A stretch of 64,000 nt of DNA, taken from Eopsaltria australis (taxonomy: Eukaryota; Chordata; Aves; Passeriformes; Petroicidae). The translations under genes and the position numbers were made by a program. Positions 35,047 through 47,828 of this stretch are shown one piece after another. The notes below the pieces were generated by a model. That model saw only the letters and a program-made list of their open reading frames with translations. It ran no database searches and had not been told where the DNA came from. How positions within the stretch are numbered: the stretch's first letter is position 1; each line of letters begins with the position of its first letter. The stretch lies in NCBI GenBank assembly GCA_034509425.1, contig JAVTVJ010000013.1, forward strand, positions 310,001 to 374,000, given 5' to 3'.

Positions 35047-36673
35047 AATGGGGTTTGATCGCAGGGTTCTGTACAGAAATGCACAGCAGAAACCACAGCC
35101 GTGTTCCTAAACCAAGGAAAGCACATTTCTCCAGCAGTGCACGCTCTGAATCGCTGCTCTGCTGGCCATGATCGACTCAAACACTCCACGATTGCTGGAA
35201 CCGCCCAGGTGCTCTCAGAGGCCGGACTGGTGCTGCTCAAGGCTCCAAAAATCGCTGATGCAGTGATGCACGGAGGGGCTTCCCAGCCACAGAAGGGCGT
35301 GCATACCTAAAGCATTAAACTGGGTTTGCAGATAAAGGAAGGGGCTGATAAGAGGCAAATCCTTCAGGGTGGGATAAGTCCTTGTCGTGCCTCCCTTGCA
35401 CAATGACTCAGCTGGAAAAACTCCTCTCTCAAGTACTGTGACATCCACACCTGGATGAAGGAATTCATCTCGGCCGTCACACGGGGTGTGGATTTCTTAA
35501 CTTCCTGAAGGCTTTTTAGATCTCATCCTGACCATTAACATTATGATTTATTTTATTTTCAAAGACACTCAGTTATCAGGAGCCCTGCCCTCAAAGCAGT
35601 CAATGCACTTTTTGGAACTATTTATACATTCGAAGTGCCGTAAATCAGAATTATCAGGAGCAACTTTTGTCAAAGGGACACCACACCGTGATGCTCAGCT
35701 GGCAGCGAGTTTGGACACCCAAATATTGCACCTTTCAGTTTGAACCATCCCTACATTAGAGCCCATTTTCAGGCTAAGACTTGTGCCTGTTACCTGCTTT
35801 GGAAGTGGTGTATCATGACTGAGTTCTGCAGGCAAAGCTTAAAATATTCTTAAGAAGTAATACTCCTCTTAACTGAGCGCCCAGGCTCTCACAGGGGTTT
35901 TTACCAAAAGCTGCACTCTCCTTCACTAATTTCCTTGTTTAACCTAGTTCACTGGATCCTGTTTAACCTCCTTTTGCGCTTTGCTCAGGTGGTTTTATTG
36001 TCTCCCGGCACTTTATGGCTTAGCGGTTCGTTCTCTGCCTTCCTCCCTTCTGTCACGCAGTCACCACAAAAGCCAGCAACAGGAAGGGAACATCACTAAA
36101 TTTGAATTACTGCTGAGAGCCTCTGCCACAGTCACAGCCAAGACGCTGAGTCACCTGTGCCCTTCTGCTCACAAGTCCCTGTAGATACCCACACCCCTCC
36201 CTGTGACGATTCAGGACAGTTTTCGCTGTCCCCGCTGCCTCGGCTGAAGACCTCGGGCTGCTAAGAACCGAAGAGTTGTGCTGCCTCCGCCAGAGCCAGG
36301 CAGTGTGAGCAGCTCCCCCAAAGCCCAGAGGGTTTGCAGCTGGGACCTCTCCACAAGGACAGCTCCGACGGGCTCCAGGCGAGCCCTCTGAAAGCCCCCT
36401 GTGCGCCGTCTGCTGCCCACGGCCCAGCGGAGCCGGGCGGGGGCTGCACGGAGCTGCAGGGCTCGAGTGCCCGCTGTCCGCACCTGTGCTGGCACACGAG
36501 CTGTGAGGGGACACTTCAGCCTCATAACGCTTCCCGCAGAAAGCACTCGCAAAGCGATCTGTATTCAGATCAGGGACACAGAACAGGCAGCGATCGTGGC
36601 CCGGCCCTTTCTCACGGGGATGCGGCGGGAGGCGGCTCTGGGCGGCCGCTGGAGGCGGCGCTGGGCGGCTCCG

Positions 36674-36744
36674 AGTTTCAATTTCTTTGGCAGCTCCGAG
36701 TTTCACTTTCTGTGGCAGCTCCGCCTGAGCGAGAAATGAAAACT
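36674..36744. promoter_or_regulatory. USP18: Tandem interferon-stimulated response elements (ISRE)
   Basis: Two ISREs matching GAAANNGAAACT lie on the minus strand at 36674-36686 (reads AGAAATTGAAACT) and 36699-36711 (reads AGAAAGTGAAACT). They are spaced exactly 25 bp apart as part of a 25-bp tandem duplication beginning with GGCAGCTCCGAGTTTCA. A related half-matching element (GAGAAATGAAAACT) lies on the plus strand at 36731-36744. USP18 is known to be induced by type I interferon through ISGF3 (STAT1-STAT2-IRF9) binding to ISREs. Position just upstream of the likely first exon fits. Confidence 0.9.
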
Positions 36745-36779
36745 GCGCTCCGGGGCGGGCGCTGCCGCTCCTGACGCGC

Positions 36780-37006
36780 CGGGGCCGCCCCGCTCCGCTC
36801 CTCTCCGCTCTGCTCCGCCCGCTGCTCTCCCGAGTCCCGCAGCCGAGCTGCTCCCGCTGCTGTCCCGGCTCCTGCAGCCCTCCTGCTGCCCCGCAGGAGC
36901 GGCTCCGGTGGGGCACACGCGGTGTGCGAGCCCCGCTGCCCCTCGGCAGCAGGTGCGCTGTGAGCCCGAGGTCCGGCTCGAAGCGCTGCTGGTCCTGCGG
37001 GAATCG
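36780..37006 (+). other. USP18: Probable noncoding first exon of USP18
   Basis: The 3' edge is set by the donor GAATCG|GTAAGAAG at 37006/37007. The 5' edge is a guess, placed just downstream of the ISRE cluster. The coding start lies in the next exon (39854-40049), so this exon is 5' UTR. The intron between is about 2.8 kb. Confidence 0.5.
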
Positions 37007-37248
37007 GTAAGAAGGGTTTTTGGTGGTTTTTTGCTGGTGAGATTGGATGGCGGAGGCGCAGCGTGTCAGGAGGGAAGGAGATAGAGAGGGAAATAACGGA
37101 GAGAAGTTTGGCAGCTAAGTGGGAATCTCCTTTCAGTCGCGTCCCAGAGAAGTCTGAAGGTGATGCGCTCTTAGGTGCTTCCTCCCCCTTAAGAGCGGTT
37201 CTCACTGAGTCTCTGCTGGAGCCAGCACCTCAGGGGTACCATGGAAAC

Positions 37249-37370
37249 CTAGAATGGTTTGGGTTCGAAGGGAGTTTGAAGGTCATCCAGTTCCAACCCC
37301 CGTGCTGAGGGCAGGGACGCCACCCGCTAGAATGAATTTCCGATAGCCCTGTTCCAACGCGGCCTCCCCA
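37249..37370 (-). mobile_element. CR1 LINE 3'-end fragment, antisense
   Basis: Begins AGAATGGTTTGGGTTCGAAG and continues through TCATCCAGTTCCAACCCCC and GGGCAGGGACGCCACCCGCTAG, the reverse complement of the avian CR1 3' end. It lies in USP18 intron 1. It is diverged and truncated. Confidence 0.85.
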
Positions 37371-39632
37371 CCTGCAGCCCACCACCCGCCCTAGCACCGT
37401 CTGCATCCCAAGATTCCCATGATGGGAAGGGAGCTGATGGTGACAGGAAAGGGACAGCAAGGAACAGAGGGAGGGATTCTCCTCGGGCAGAGGGGCACTT
37501 TGGGATCCAGGGCATGAAGAGACAATTTGGAGTTTGTAATGAGAAACCTGTGCCTTGGGAAGGCAGATGGAAGGTGGAGCAGGCCAGGGTGAAAGGGAGG
37601 ATGCTGGGCTGGCTGAGGAAGAGGAGTGTGAGGGTAGGTGGATATGGGGAGGAGGGTACGAGGCGGGTATCGCTGCTCCCTGTGCTCCGAGGTACCGAGT
37701 GCCACCCCTGAGCCACAAAGGAAACCGAGAAGCGGCACTGCTCCTCCGGGGAGAGAGGAGAAATGCGGGGCAGGAGGAGAGCCTGCTCCTCAGCTCCTTG
37801 GCTCACTTGTTTGATATCCTTGTGCAGGGAAAAGGAGGTCAGGTGCAAATCTTAGGAAAGTCGTATTTCTGAGCACCAAAACGAGTTGGTTCCAAGGTGG
37901 GAAGTTCTCTGTGCCCTGCTCCCACAACAGGATTCCTGATAGTGGTGACTGGGGGAGAATTTCATGGAACCAGAGACACAAATCCTGCTGTATCCCCGGG
38001 CACCTTCTTGACCTAAGATCCTTCCACCTTTTCCTCAAGTCACCCAAAGCCATTCAGCCCTGTGCTTGCTCTTTAATCCCCACTTTCCTGACAGAACCTG
38101 TGTCTTGCAGGTTTGCTTTCTCCCCAGTACATCCCTCGCTGTTGTTTCGCTACCTCTGTGCTGCCTGCCCCTCTCCTTTCTGCCTCTTTTGACATCCCCA
38201 CTGCCTGTCAGCACCTTTTACCTTCTGGCTGATACTGCACCAGCTAAACTCACCAGCCTGAGACAGGCTCCCGTCCAGCTCAGCTTTCAGAAACCTGAAT
38301 GCACGTTTAGATAATCTCCAGCAAAACAGGCAGTGTGTGTTCAGGCTCTGTTTTGGCAAGGGAGGAATCAGATGAATTTTATCTTTTCCTGCATAGCTGT
38401 TGTAATCAACAGGTTTAGGTATAAAAAGTAATGTTCTTGAATTTGTCTTTGAATGACCGTTTGTAGTTTTTTCCCCCCCAAATAAAACTTCTCAGCAAAT
38501 TGGACCATATTTGGTGAATATTACTGTGTGACACTTAGAGATTAAAAAGTAATCTTCAAAAGTAAACGATCAAAAGTACTGTTGGGAATAAGTATACTTA
38601 AGCTTTAAGGTAATAATCTGAGGAAAAAAAAATCCATTTCTAGCTTCTCTGCCTGAATCTTCAGTAACTTTAATATTTGACACTACTAGGGACAGTTAAC
38701 TCAAACCCATGCTTTTAAAGCAAAGATTCTTTTTTTATGAAAGGCAGAACCAGGATTTTGCTGATTTCCCTTTCTTAGTAGTTTTTCTTCATTCTTTCAG
38801 GCCCTGGATTGATTTTTACGTGCTGTTTAGTATTTGTAGAATAATAATTTCTGAGCAATTTTTTGGGGTCTCCACTCCCCCACCCCCCCCATGAATATCT
38901 GCTTTTTTCTGATTCTGTCTCCAGGTTGGCAGTGGGCTTTTAGAAAATTTCATTTTTGCGTAGTTGCATTTGAATTTCGTTGATTGATTGATTTGTTTTT
39001 TATTGATTGAATTGATTGTTTTATTCCTGTAATTTTATTTTTCTTTAGTAGCTGAGCCACGGGAGACTGTCAGAGTAACGGTGTGCTGAATAATCCCATA
39101 AAAATCCAGGCATTATAATGGTCCTCTTGCATAAACTGTTACTTTGCCTGTCATCACTCTAAGGAACAGAAAAAGAAACTGCTAGGTTGGTGCTTAAGTG
39201 TCTTTCAAAATTACAGTCCAAAGTGCCTGTGACTCAGGCACTTCAAACCAACGCAGGGAGCCCAGTGCAGAAACCAGATGTGCTTATCTGGTGAGAAGAG
39301 AAGGTGAAATTTGACCTTTTCAATGCTTGGGCTACTTTGTGTGACAAAAGATTGCTTTTTCTGAACAGGGGAGTTTTACATCTGCCTTCTGGGCAATTTT
39401 AATCATCTTCTTTACCGACTCTTTCCGAACAGGGAGGTGTGGAGTTCCCTGGCTAGATGGAGCTGTTCCTGTGGAACTGAAGGCTCAGTTATTTATTTAG
39501 CCACAAGAGGAAGGCAGGATGAGCAATTGTCGTCAGACTCCCATTTCTGTTCCCTTAGCAATAGCCTCAACACCCATGTTAATTCAAATATCCCACATGC
39601 TGCTGCAATAATCTTACTGATTTTATTGATAC

Positions 39633-39775
39633 TCCAGGCTGGGCTGGAGGGCCCTGAGCAACCTGATTTGGTGGGGGACATCCCTGCCTGTGGCAGGGGG
39701 GTTGGAACTAGATGATCTTTAAGGTTCCTTTCCGACCCAAAGCATTCAATGATTTTGTGATTTCACTTTTTTCAT
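39633..39775 (+). mobile_element. CR1 LINE 3'-end fragment, sense
   Basis: Carries GAGCAACCTGATTTGGTG, GGGGTTGGAACTAGATGATC and TTTAAGGTTCCTTTCCGACC in the CR1 order and ends near the usual ATTCTATGATT-like tail (here CATTCAATGATTTTGTGATT). It lies in the last part of USP18 intron 1, ending about 80 bp before the acceptor of the exon that holds the start codon. Confidence 0.9.
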
Positions 39776-39880
39776 GATGAAAATGTAGTGGACAAGTCCT
39801 GTCCTGTGTTTCTGGATGCTCCCACTCACTCTGGTCTTTCTGTGTCTCTGCAGTCCTTCCATCTTTGGACAATATTGTTG

Positions 39881-42800
39881 ATGGGGCAGAGAAGTGGACG
39901 TCAAGAAAGGAGCAAGAAACCAGAGCTGGCACTGAGCAGGACCATGGAGGCAGAAACTGAAGTCCAAAATAAGAAACAGGAAATCAAAGAGGTGAAGACC
40001 AAAAACCAGAAGCTGGCATCAGTCTTTGGTGTGGCAGACTTAAAAAATGGTAATAATTTGCCTGTTCTTTGCTGTCATATTTTCTGTTTCTAATGCTTGC
40101 TGTTCCATTCTCTGTTTATTGGCTTTATTTTCTCTTATTCCTCACCTCTTCACTGAGGAATATACAGATCATTCTCATTTTGCCTTGCCAAGTAACCATT
40201 GTGAGTTTTTTTTTAGAATGGATTATATAAAGATCTCAGAGTTTTTTCCCCATTTAAGTCCTCAAATTGGCCATTGCAGCCCAAAAGGTCTAGTTGCTGG
40301 CTCTGTCTCTTTCCAAACACAGCCAGGATTGCTGGGTTTGCTAAACCATGGACTAAGCCAGAGTTATTCTCCTCATACAGGCAGCCTTTGCCTCCTGTTG
40401 TTCAATTTTGTGTTTAGGTGTGTTATGAGAGGACTGAAAATAGAGGAACTGGGAGAGATCTGAGCATCATCACCCAGGCTTACTTGGATTTTTCCTGTCA
40501 GCTGCCAAACAAACCCAAATGTTACCTGCTGGAGCAGAAGAAGAATAGATTGAACCCTTTCCCAGGTCTGACCAAGATGCTGGGCTTATTCATTGAATGA
40601 CTGAATACGCACAAGAAGAGTTTGCCACTTTCAGATAATTTTCACTTTTTTTTTTTTACTTGTACCTATCCCCAGGCCTCACTTCCTCTTTTTCTCCCCT
40701 GCAGAAGCTGTTGGGCTGTACAACCTTGGGCAGAGCTGCTGCCTGAACTCCCTGCTCCAGGTGTTCTTCATGAACATACGCTTCACAGGGATCCTCCGCA
40801 GGTACTGCCTGCTTAAAATCCCTGAGAGATTTCCCTTTCTGCTCTGTTGTCTTCACTCCTTTTTTCATAAGGGATGTACATTTGAAGGCTTGGATCACTG
40901 AGGTGCTGTCAGGATGCTTTTGGTCCCTCAGTGAGGTCTCTGCCTTGTAGTGTCTGTCCTGCAAAGGGAGAAGTTGCAGTGTTCTGACTCGTTAGTCATC
41001 TCTGATTCATGTCCTGAACTGAATCTTTAGGGCTTTTTTCCATAACAGGAGATGATTTTATTCCAGGTTCACTCACCAGTTGTTATAATAAAGGGTGTGT
41101 CATGTGTAACCATGTCCACTATTAATTGTGTCCCTTTAAGCATGTGAACATAAACACACCATAATCCTGGGTCTCTGGGCCCTGACTGCCCTCATAGATG
41201 AGCGTTGGTGCAGATCATGAACACATAACATTAATTTGTTTTGCTTGTCTGTTGTCCCTGCATGCTTTTGGGGAGGATTTGAGCTTCTGTCTCCCTGCTG
41301 ACCACACTAATAACTGGCTTGATTTGTTTTCAATTTACTCAGTTCATTGCAGCTTTAGTTATCTAATATATCATATTCCTATTCAGTCCTTTCCTATGTG
41401 CTCACTACTGTGCAGAGGAGAAAGAAGACAGAGATGAGAAGTATCATAAATAGGCAAAGCTAGATGATGTACATCGTAGGTTACCATGCTTATTTGAAGA
41501 AAGACGTAGAAAAATCTGTGGGCTACAGTAAATTTAGGGGGAATTAAGAGTTTTTGTTGGCATATAGTTGAAATGCAAGCATTATGATATGCATGTCCAT
41601 GAAATTTTGAGAGTGAGGACATCAGTGGGTGGGAGGCAATAAAAGCTCCAAAATTGGCTGTAACTGATGTTGTTTCTAGAGGTCAGAGTGCACTTGAGGT
41701 CCTGCTTGGCTTGTCCCTTATTTGGGAACAAGCCAACTTAAAGTTGTGGCCTTTTACTTCAGAACTGTCAGCCTGCACTGTGGGATGAGCTAGGGCAGGT
41801 GGCTGCTCCCTCTTTTTCCTTCTTTTGCTGAAAATGTACCCTTCTGGTTCCTCTTGAGCTGCTGTCTCTGCTCCTTCAGGTGTGATCTCTGATATTTCTC
41901 CATTGTACCACTTGATTACCACTGGTTTTGCTTCTTCCCCTTTCAGGATCACGGTGCCATCATCTCCTGTGCAGAGGAGGAACAATGTCCCCTACCAAAT
42001 GCTCCTGCTCTTGGAGAAGATGCAGTGTGGCAAGTGCAAAGCTGTTGGACCCATAGAGCTGGCTTGCTGCCTGTCAGAGCACAGAGTGAAATGTAAGCAG
42101 CCCTGCCTCGTGCCCACCTCTGTCTGCAGAGCAGGGGGTTCATTATCCAGCACTTGCAGACTCCAACATCTCCTTCAGGAATTCAGAAATGTCCTGATTG
42201 AGGTGCTCTTTGTAGCTGCCTCCCAGCTGTGAGTGCAAGGCTGTGCCTTACTTGTGAAGACAGTAAAAAAAAATCCCTGCTGGATAATTTCACTGATATC
42301 CAAAGGGTGGGAAGATTCTCAGAATGCTAGGAGATTCAGCTATGGATACTGGCCAGGAGGAAAGGGCTGTGCAGATTCATTATTTGATTTGTCTTGCTGT
42401 ACTGGCACCATGAAAGTGAAATAGCTGCTTTTACTTACTAGAAGAAAGGGCTAGTGTGGAAAAGAGAATGAGTTCATAAAGATCCCCTTCCTGCTCCTCC
42501 TGATAAGGGCAGAGAGAAGAATTTGCAGGCTGAATCTCCCAGCTGGTCAAAGTTCTAAAGGAGAGAGGTTTTTAATGCATGGGTGACCAGTGACAATGGG
42601 ATGTCAAAAGTCTGTTTATGTGTACAAATACACGGGGTATAACAAAATGCCCTTATCTTTATCATATAAAAGCCCAAACAGGAGAGCACTGCAAGGGGAG
42701 GTGCTCTGACCTTTATGAAAGAGGAACACAAGATAAGGTCAATCTCCCTGTTTGCATCATTTTTCCCCTGACTCTGAGTGGCTTTGCAGTCAGCCACCTC

Positions 42801-45800
42801 TCTTCCAGTTAAAGAGAGATAGGGATCAAGGGGTTTGTACTCTCTGGTGTGTGAGACAGGTGGAAAAGCCCTCGTGTCATTTTTATCTCAGCATTCAGGA
42901 GCATTTTAGCCTTTGTGAGGGGATGGGGGAAACAGGTCTGTGCAGTAATAAAGGTGAGAAAGAGAACAGAATCTTCCCTGCACTGTTTCTAAGGAGGATT
43001 CAAAGGGGAGTGTTTACATGTGACATAAAGGTGATAAGACAAGGCAAGGGGTTATGGCTTGAAACTGAGAGCTGGTTTAGATTAAATATTGGGAAGAAAT
43101 CTTTTACTGTGGAGTGGTGAGACACGGACACAGGATGGCCAGAGAAGCTGTGGCTGCTGCATCCCTGCAGGTGTTCAAGGCCAGACTGGAAGGTGTTTGC
43201 TGGTCTAGTGAAGGTGTCTTTGCCCATGGTGGGGGGAGTGGAACAAGATGATCTTTAAGACTCATTCCAACCCAAACCATTCTCTGATGGTATGGAATGC
43301 AGCCCTCAACTCAGAGAGCCATCCTGTGGTAGGTGTTGAGCATCCTCTTGTCCCTTTTGCACTGGGTGGTACAAACCCTCCTGTGTTCTCCCACTGCCTG
43401 CTCAGGTCACATGCAGAATCTGCAGCTCGTGCCCAGTCTAAGCTCTGTCTCTGCAGGGAGGAGCAAGGGACAAGAGGCTGGGTCTAAAGGGGGACAATAA
43501 ATCTCCCTTTGCCATTTGTGGGAAATCTGTGCTGCTCATGCTGCTGGCTGAGGCTGTGTTTTCTGTTTGTGCAGTGTTTGTGCAGCACGATGCTGCTCAG
43601 CTCTTTCTGACTCTCTGGAACTTGCTAAAGAAGCAGATGAAAAAGCCAGAGCTGGTAAGGATGGTGACTGAAATGAACCCTCATTGTATTGTTTCCTCTG
43701 CTCCTTGAAGGATCCCATTCACTAAGTTAAATTTTTAAAATTATCCCCTCTTTCATTGCATCTTTCAAATGGGACAATCTTTGTTTCATAAACTTTGAGA
43801 TTTTGAATCCCAGTTAAATTCTGCTCATCCTACTTTCAGGGCATGCCAGTCTCCATTCTAATGGGAGAGCTGATAAATAACTGAAATATTGATCTTTTTG
43901 CAACATTGCATTTAGTTATATTTAATTTCTTTATTCCCCCGAATTCTGTAAGCATTTATTGGTGTATCTTGACACAGCTTTTCCATTCTTTGAAGTCAGC
44001 CACGTGCATTTCATTATAATTAGTCACTGGTAGTACATTATGCATGAAACAGTTCCTCCCATGGCACTGGGAAGAGAATAGTGACCCTGACTGACTGTCA
44101 TAGTTTTATTAATACAGAAGGCAGGCTCCTGTTGCAGTTTCAAACAAAACAGAACAATTCTGCATCAAAGCAGACATTTAAATGTCTGATCTTGTAGGCT
44201 GTGTCTTTCCCCTCTGTTAGGGAATGAGGGGAAGGAGTTGTTCTCCTTTAAACTGTGGGAAGAACCCTGTCCACAAAAGTCACTGTCACCTCTTGGTTCC
44301 AACCTTGCTTGAAATGTGTGACCACATGGGCTTTCCCACCCACAGGGGAACAGCTCAGCTCTCTTCTTCCTAAACCTTGTTCTGGCCTTTTTTTTTTCAC
44401 CCCTCCAGGTGGAAGAGCTGAGTGATTTGTACACGATCAGCATACAGGAGCACCTGGCCTGTCAGAGCTGCCCTTTTGAAATCAAGAGCAACAGCACCAT
44501 GTTAACCCTTCCACTCCCACTGCTGGATGCCAATTCTCAGAGGCTGGATAAGCTGGTAAGCTTAGCAGCACTCTTTCCTTAGGAGATGATTCCCCTCTGT
44601 TCATAGTGGATTTTTCAAATGCCAGGAGACCACTGGACTTTATTGATTCTCTGACCACTTTATACTGTTTCAGCATAAAGAAACTGCTTTGGAAACCTCT
44701 AAGGCTTTGAAGTAGGTACAAAAGACATTTACACATCAACATCTTCTTTGTGGAATATGTGGTACTCCTTTTTCCCCCAACTAATGCAATCACAGCAGCA
44801 GCTAGGAGAAATGAGGTACCTGTTGTTCCAGGCTGCTAGGTAGAATTTTGTCCTTTGAATAAAACCTGTCCTCTTTAACTCTGCTGTTTGCTTGGACCCT
44901 CTGAAATAACAAAGAAATAAAAATCCAGCTTGAAGGAACTCAGTTGAAAGAAATCTCTGTCTTTTTAGGAGGACTGTCTGCAGTATTTCTTCCAGTCCGA
45001 GAAGCTGACTGGACAGAACATGTGTTTCTGTCAGCAGTGTGGCAGGAAAACAACTTTCCAGCAGGTAATTGGAGAATTATTTCCCCATGTCTCATACCCA
45101 GAGCTCCCTTTGGGGCTGGGGAGGGTGAGGAAAGGACTCAACCATATCAGTTTAAGGGGAGATCAGCAATTCAGATTTGTCAGCCCAGCAGTGCCAGTGA
45201 GATACAAACCACAGGCATCTTGGTCTAATGTCACAAAGAAGTTGATTTGCCTCTCCTCACCTTCCCAGTGCTACCAACCTGGGGCTAGAAAAGCACATGA
45301 GAAGTGAAGCAGCCCTTGAGACACCCAAGGCTGGGTGCTGATGACACTAAAGCTGAGAAACTTGGTTTTCAGAGCTCTGTTAGGTGGATGTGCCTTGTGT
45401 GCACATGGGCTGCAAAGCTTTGGCACCTGCAGTCCCGTGGAATTGGCAGATATTCCCTGGAGCACTGACTGTTCTCCATTCCACGTGCTCTGGGTGGCAG
45501 TGGCTGTTTCCACCCCACCTCCCCAAGGTTTGTTCCCCAGTTTTCCATGGCTTTATTTATTGCTTTGCAGAGCATGAAGCTCCTCCATCTGCCTCAGACT
45601 CTGACCTTGCACCTGAAGCGTTTCTGCTTTGAGACATCCTCTCACACACACAAGCTGAGCCACTCCCTGCCCTTCCCACAAGAGCTTGATTTCAGGGAGG
45701 TCTTGACAGAAGATCAGTGCCAAGCAGATGACAGTGAAAAGGTGAGATACTCCTAAGGCCCTGCTCAAAAAGGGCAGATTTTCTTCTCCTCTCTGCTCCA

Positions 45801-47828
45801 GTCTCATAAAAATTTAAGAGATCACACCAACACTTGTCTCAGTTCAAAGTGCCTGTCTTAAAAATTTATGTCTCAACCTTTACCTGTGCCTGGTGTTGTC
45901 TCACATCCCATAGTTTTAGCTGGTTCAGTCATTATTCAACATTCTGTGCTCAGATTGAATCACCAAAGGCACCACAACTGGAGCTTCCTGCCTTAAGGAC
46001 AAAAGCCAGGCTTTGCAGATCTCACCTGCCCAAGGCAGGGGAACTCTGTTCCTGGTATTTTCCTTATTGTTGATGTTGTTGGCCACAGAGTTTGGTGGTG
46101 TTGGCCACAACAGCTTTGCCAGGTAGCTGAGATGGATCTGCCCCACTGTGGATCTGTTTCTCTTACTGGGAAATCACAAAGGGAAGTGTGGCAATGACAG
46201 AAATCATCCCTGCAGTGTTGGCTCTGCTGAACCTCTTTGCTGCTCCTTTGCTGTCCTGCTGCCTTTTTCACAATCCTGTGGTCTCCAGGGAGGCTGACAG
46301 GCAAAACTCTGAGGGTAAGAGCAAAAAAGGCAGGATACTCAGGGCCAATCTGATCTTTTTTCCTTACAAAATGCACGTCCTTGCTGCCCTGGCTGCTGCT
46401 CCTCTGCAGTGCCTGGCAGATGAGAATTGCTGCACTCAGAGTAACTCTTTGTGTCTCTTTTCAGGCTACCTGGCAGTATGAGCTTTTTGCTGTGGTTGCT
46501 CATTCAGGATCAACCAGCTGTGGACATTACTGTGCCTACGTTCGCAGCCTCACAGAGCGTAAATGGTATTGCTTCAACGACTCTGAGGTGTGCCAGGTGA
46601 GCACAGCAAGCCACGTTCCTGTTGCACCTTCCTGGGCACTCCTCCAGGAAAGGGAACTTGTAGGGTTCCACCATGGGGGTTACAGAAGGTCTAGAATTGG
46701 CCTTTTCCCTGGAGGTGACCATGGAAGCACACCCAGGTCACCTGGGATGGGCTGGGATAAAGAATGCTGGGTTTGTGACCTTCTGGAGCAATTGTGTGGG
46801 AATATTGTGGTTTGTGCCCTTCCAGGGCATTGTTCACCTGCTCCCATCACAGGGAACATCTGGGCAATGCTGCAGGGGATTGGGGACACTCTGGGCTGCA
46901 TCTTTGCTGTTTGTGTGAGGTTCTGTCCTGGTTGTGTGCTGGGGTTGAAGGGATTTTCACTGAGCAATGAAGGTCTCTGCACTTCTCCATCTTGTGCCAA
47001 GTCCATGCCCTTGTGTGAACACTGCAGGAACTGAGGCTGCAGAGCTTTGTGCACCTCTGCTGCAGGATGCTCTGGGCTGAGGGCAGAGTGACTCTCACTT
47101 CTGAACCAAACAAGGCCTCAGGTTCTGCTTTGTGATTTGCAAGAGCAGCCATTTGCTGAATACCCTGCTCCCTGTACCCTACATCTGGCTCATGTGTACA
47201 TTCAGAACTGGTTTTCCTCAAAGAGTAAAAGCAATAAACCAATTTATTGAAAGGTGTTTAGCTCCTGGAAGTGCCACTTATATCAGAACTCCTGGGATGG
47301 TATCAGGATGTGACTGCCTCTTAAGAGTTTTTACCATCTCCTCTTGCATGTTTTTCTTCTCTAGGTGTCGTGGGATGATGTTAAATGCACCTACGGACAT
47401 TCCAACCTCTTCTGGTATGCCAAAGTATCCCTGATTTTTCCTAATGCTGGTCTGGGCTTTGGAATGAGGGCAGCAAAGAGAGGAAAGACAAATTGGTTTG
47501 GGCTGCATATTGCCTGGGCTGTAGTGGGGATGCAGGAGATGTGCCAGTCAGGATTTCTCCATGCTTTTTGTTTTGATGCATCCTAAGAAAATGAGCTTAT
47601 AGGAGGGAGATAATCTCTCCTATAAACCATAGCACTGCCAGGGAATCTTGGGAACACTGGAGAGGACCAGCTTAGTTGACCTAAAGCTCAGAAAGCTGAG
47701 CAGGAGCAAACCTGGGGTGTTACTTGCAACCCAGATCTTCAAACAAACCTTGTGTTTTGCTTTCTCTTTGCCTCCACAGGAGAGAAACAGCCTATCTCTT
47801 GATTTACATGAAAAAGCAGCCTCAGTAG
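39881..47828 (+). CDS. USP18: Ubiquitin carboxyl-terminal hydrolase 18 (ISG15-specific protease)
   Basis: USP18 removes ISG15 from proteins and, independently of catalysis, dampens type I interferon signalling at IFNAR2 with STAT2. Coding exons: 39881-40049, 40705-40801, 41947-42092, 43575-43654, 44409-44555, 44969-45064, 45571-45741, 46465-46596, 47365-47414 and 47780-47828. Phases agree; total 378 residues (human 372). The Cys box GLYNLGQSCCLNSLLQVF has the catalytic Cys at residue 68, with Cys in place of the usual USP Tyr next to it, as in human USP18. The His box is SCGHYCAYV (His323) and Asn340 lies in FNDSE; the 17-residue spacing equals human His318-Asn335. Zinc-finger pairs are Cys182/Cys185 and Cys234/Cys237. 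QHDAAQLFLTLWNL and LPQTLTLHLKRF are also typical. The N-terminal 56 residues are lysine-rich and poorly conserved; Met1 is the first ATG of the exon, and Met22 is an alternative. Expression is likely interferon-driven through the promoter ISREs. Confidence 0.95.
43025..43295 (+). mobile_element. CR1 LINE fragment, sense
   Basis: About 270 bp in USP18 intron 4 (between exons ending 42092 and starting 43575). It shows AGATTAAATATTGGGAAGAA, CCAGAGAAGCTGTGGCTGC, GTGTTCAAGGCCAGACTGGA and AAGATGATCTTTAAG in CR1 order, ending CCCAAACCATTCTCTGATGG. The upstream limit may lie further left, since similarity fades rather than stops. Confidence 0.9.

Larger units (their letters stand above)
32830..36380. 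other. TUBA8-USP18 intergenic region rich in tandem repeats
   Basis: No gene is supported. The stretch holds a pyrimidine-rich repeat, a G-rich CTGGG-type block and two minisatellites, each listed separately. The remaining sequence (about 35.06-36.38 kb) shows nothing recognisable. Open frames spanning the repeats are products of the repeat units. Confidence 0.6.
36381..37006 (+). promoter_or_regulatory. USP18: USP18 CpG-island promoter region
   Basis: A GC- and CpG-rich block that ends at GAATCG|GTAAGAAG, a strong splice donor at 37007. It contains interferon response elements (separate entry). Long open frames on the minus strand (up to 269 codons) are GC-island artefacts without domains. 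Confidence 0.75.

Noticed and set aside
36107..36916. 269-codon minus-strand open frame
   Set aside because: It overlaps the USP18 CpG island and ISREs; the translation is compositionally biased (A, R, G, S) with no domain. GC-rich DNA has few stop codons.
46381..47034. 217-codon plus-strand open frame
   Set aside because: USP18 exon 9 (46465-46596) plus read-through into flanking introns.
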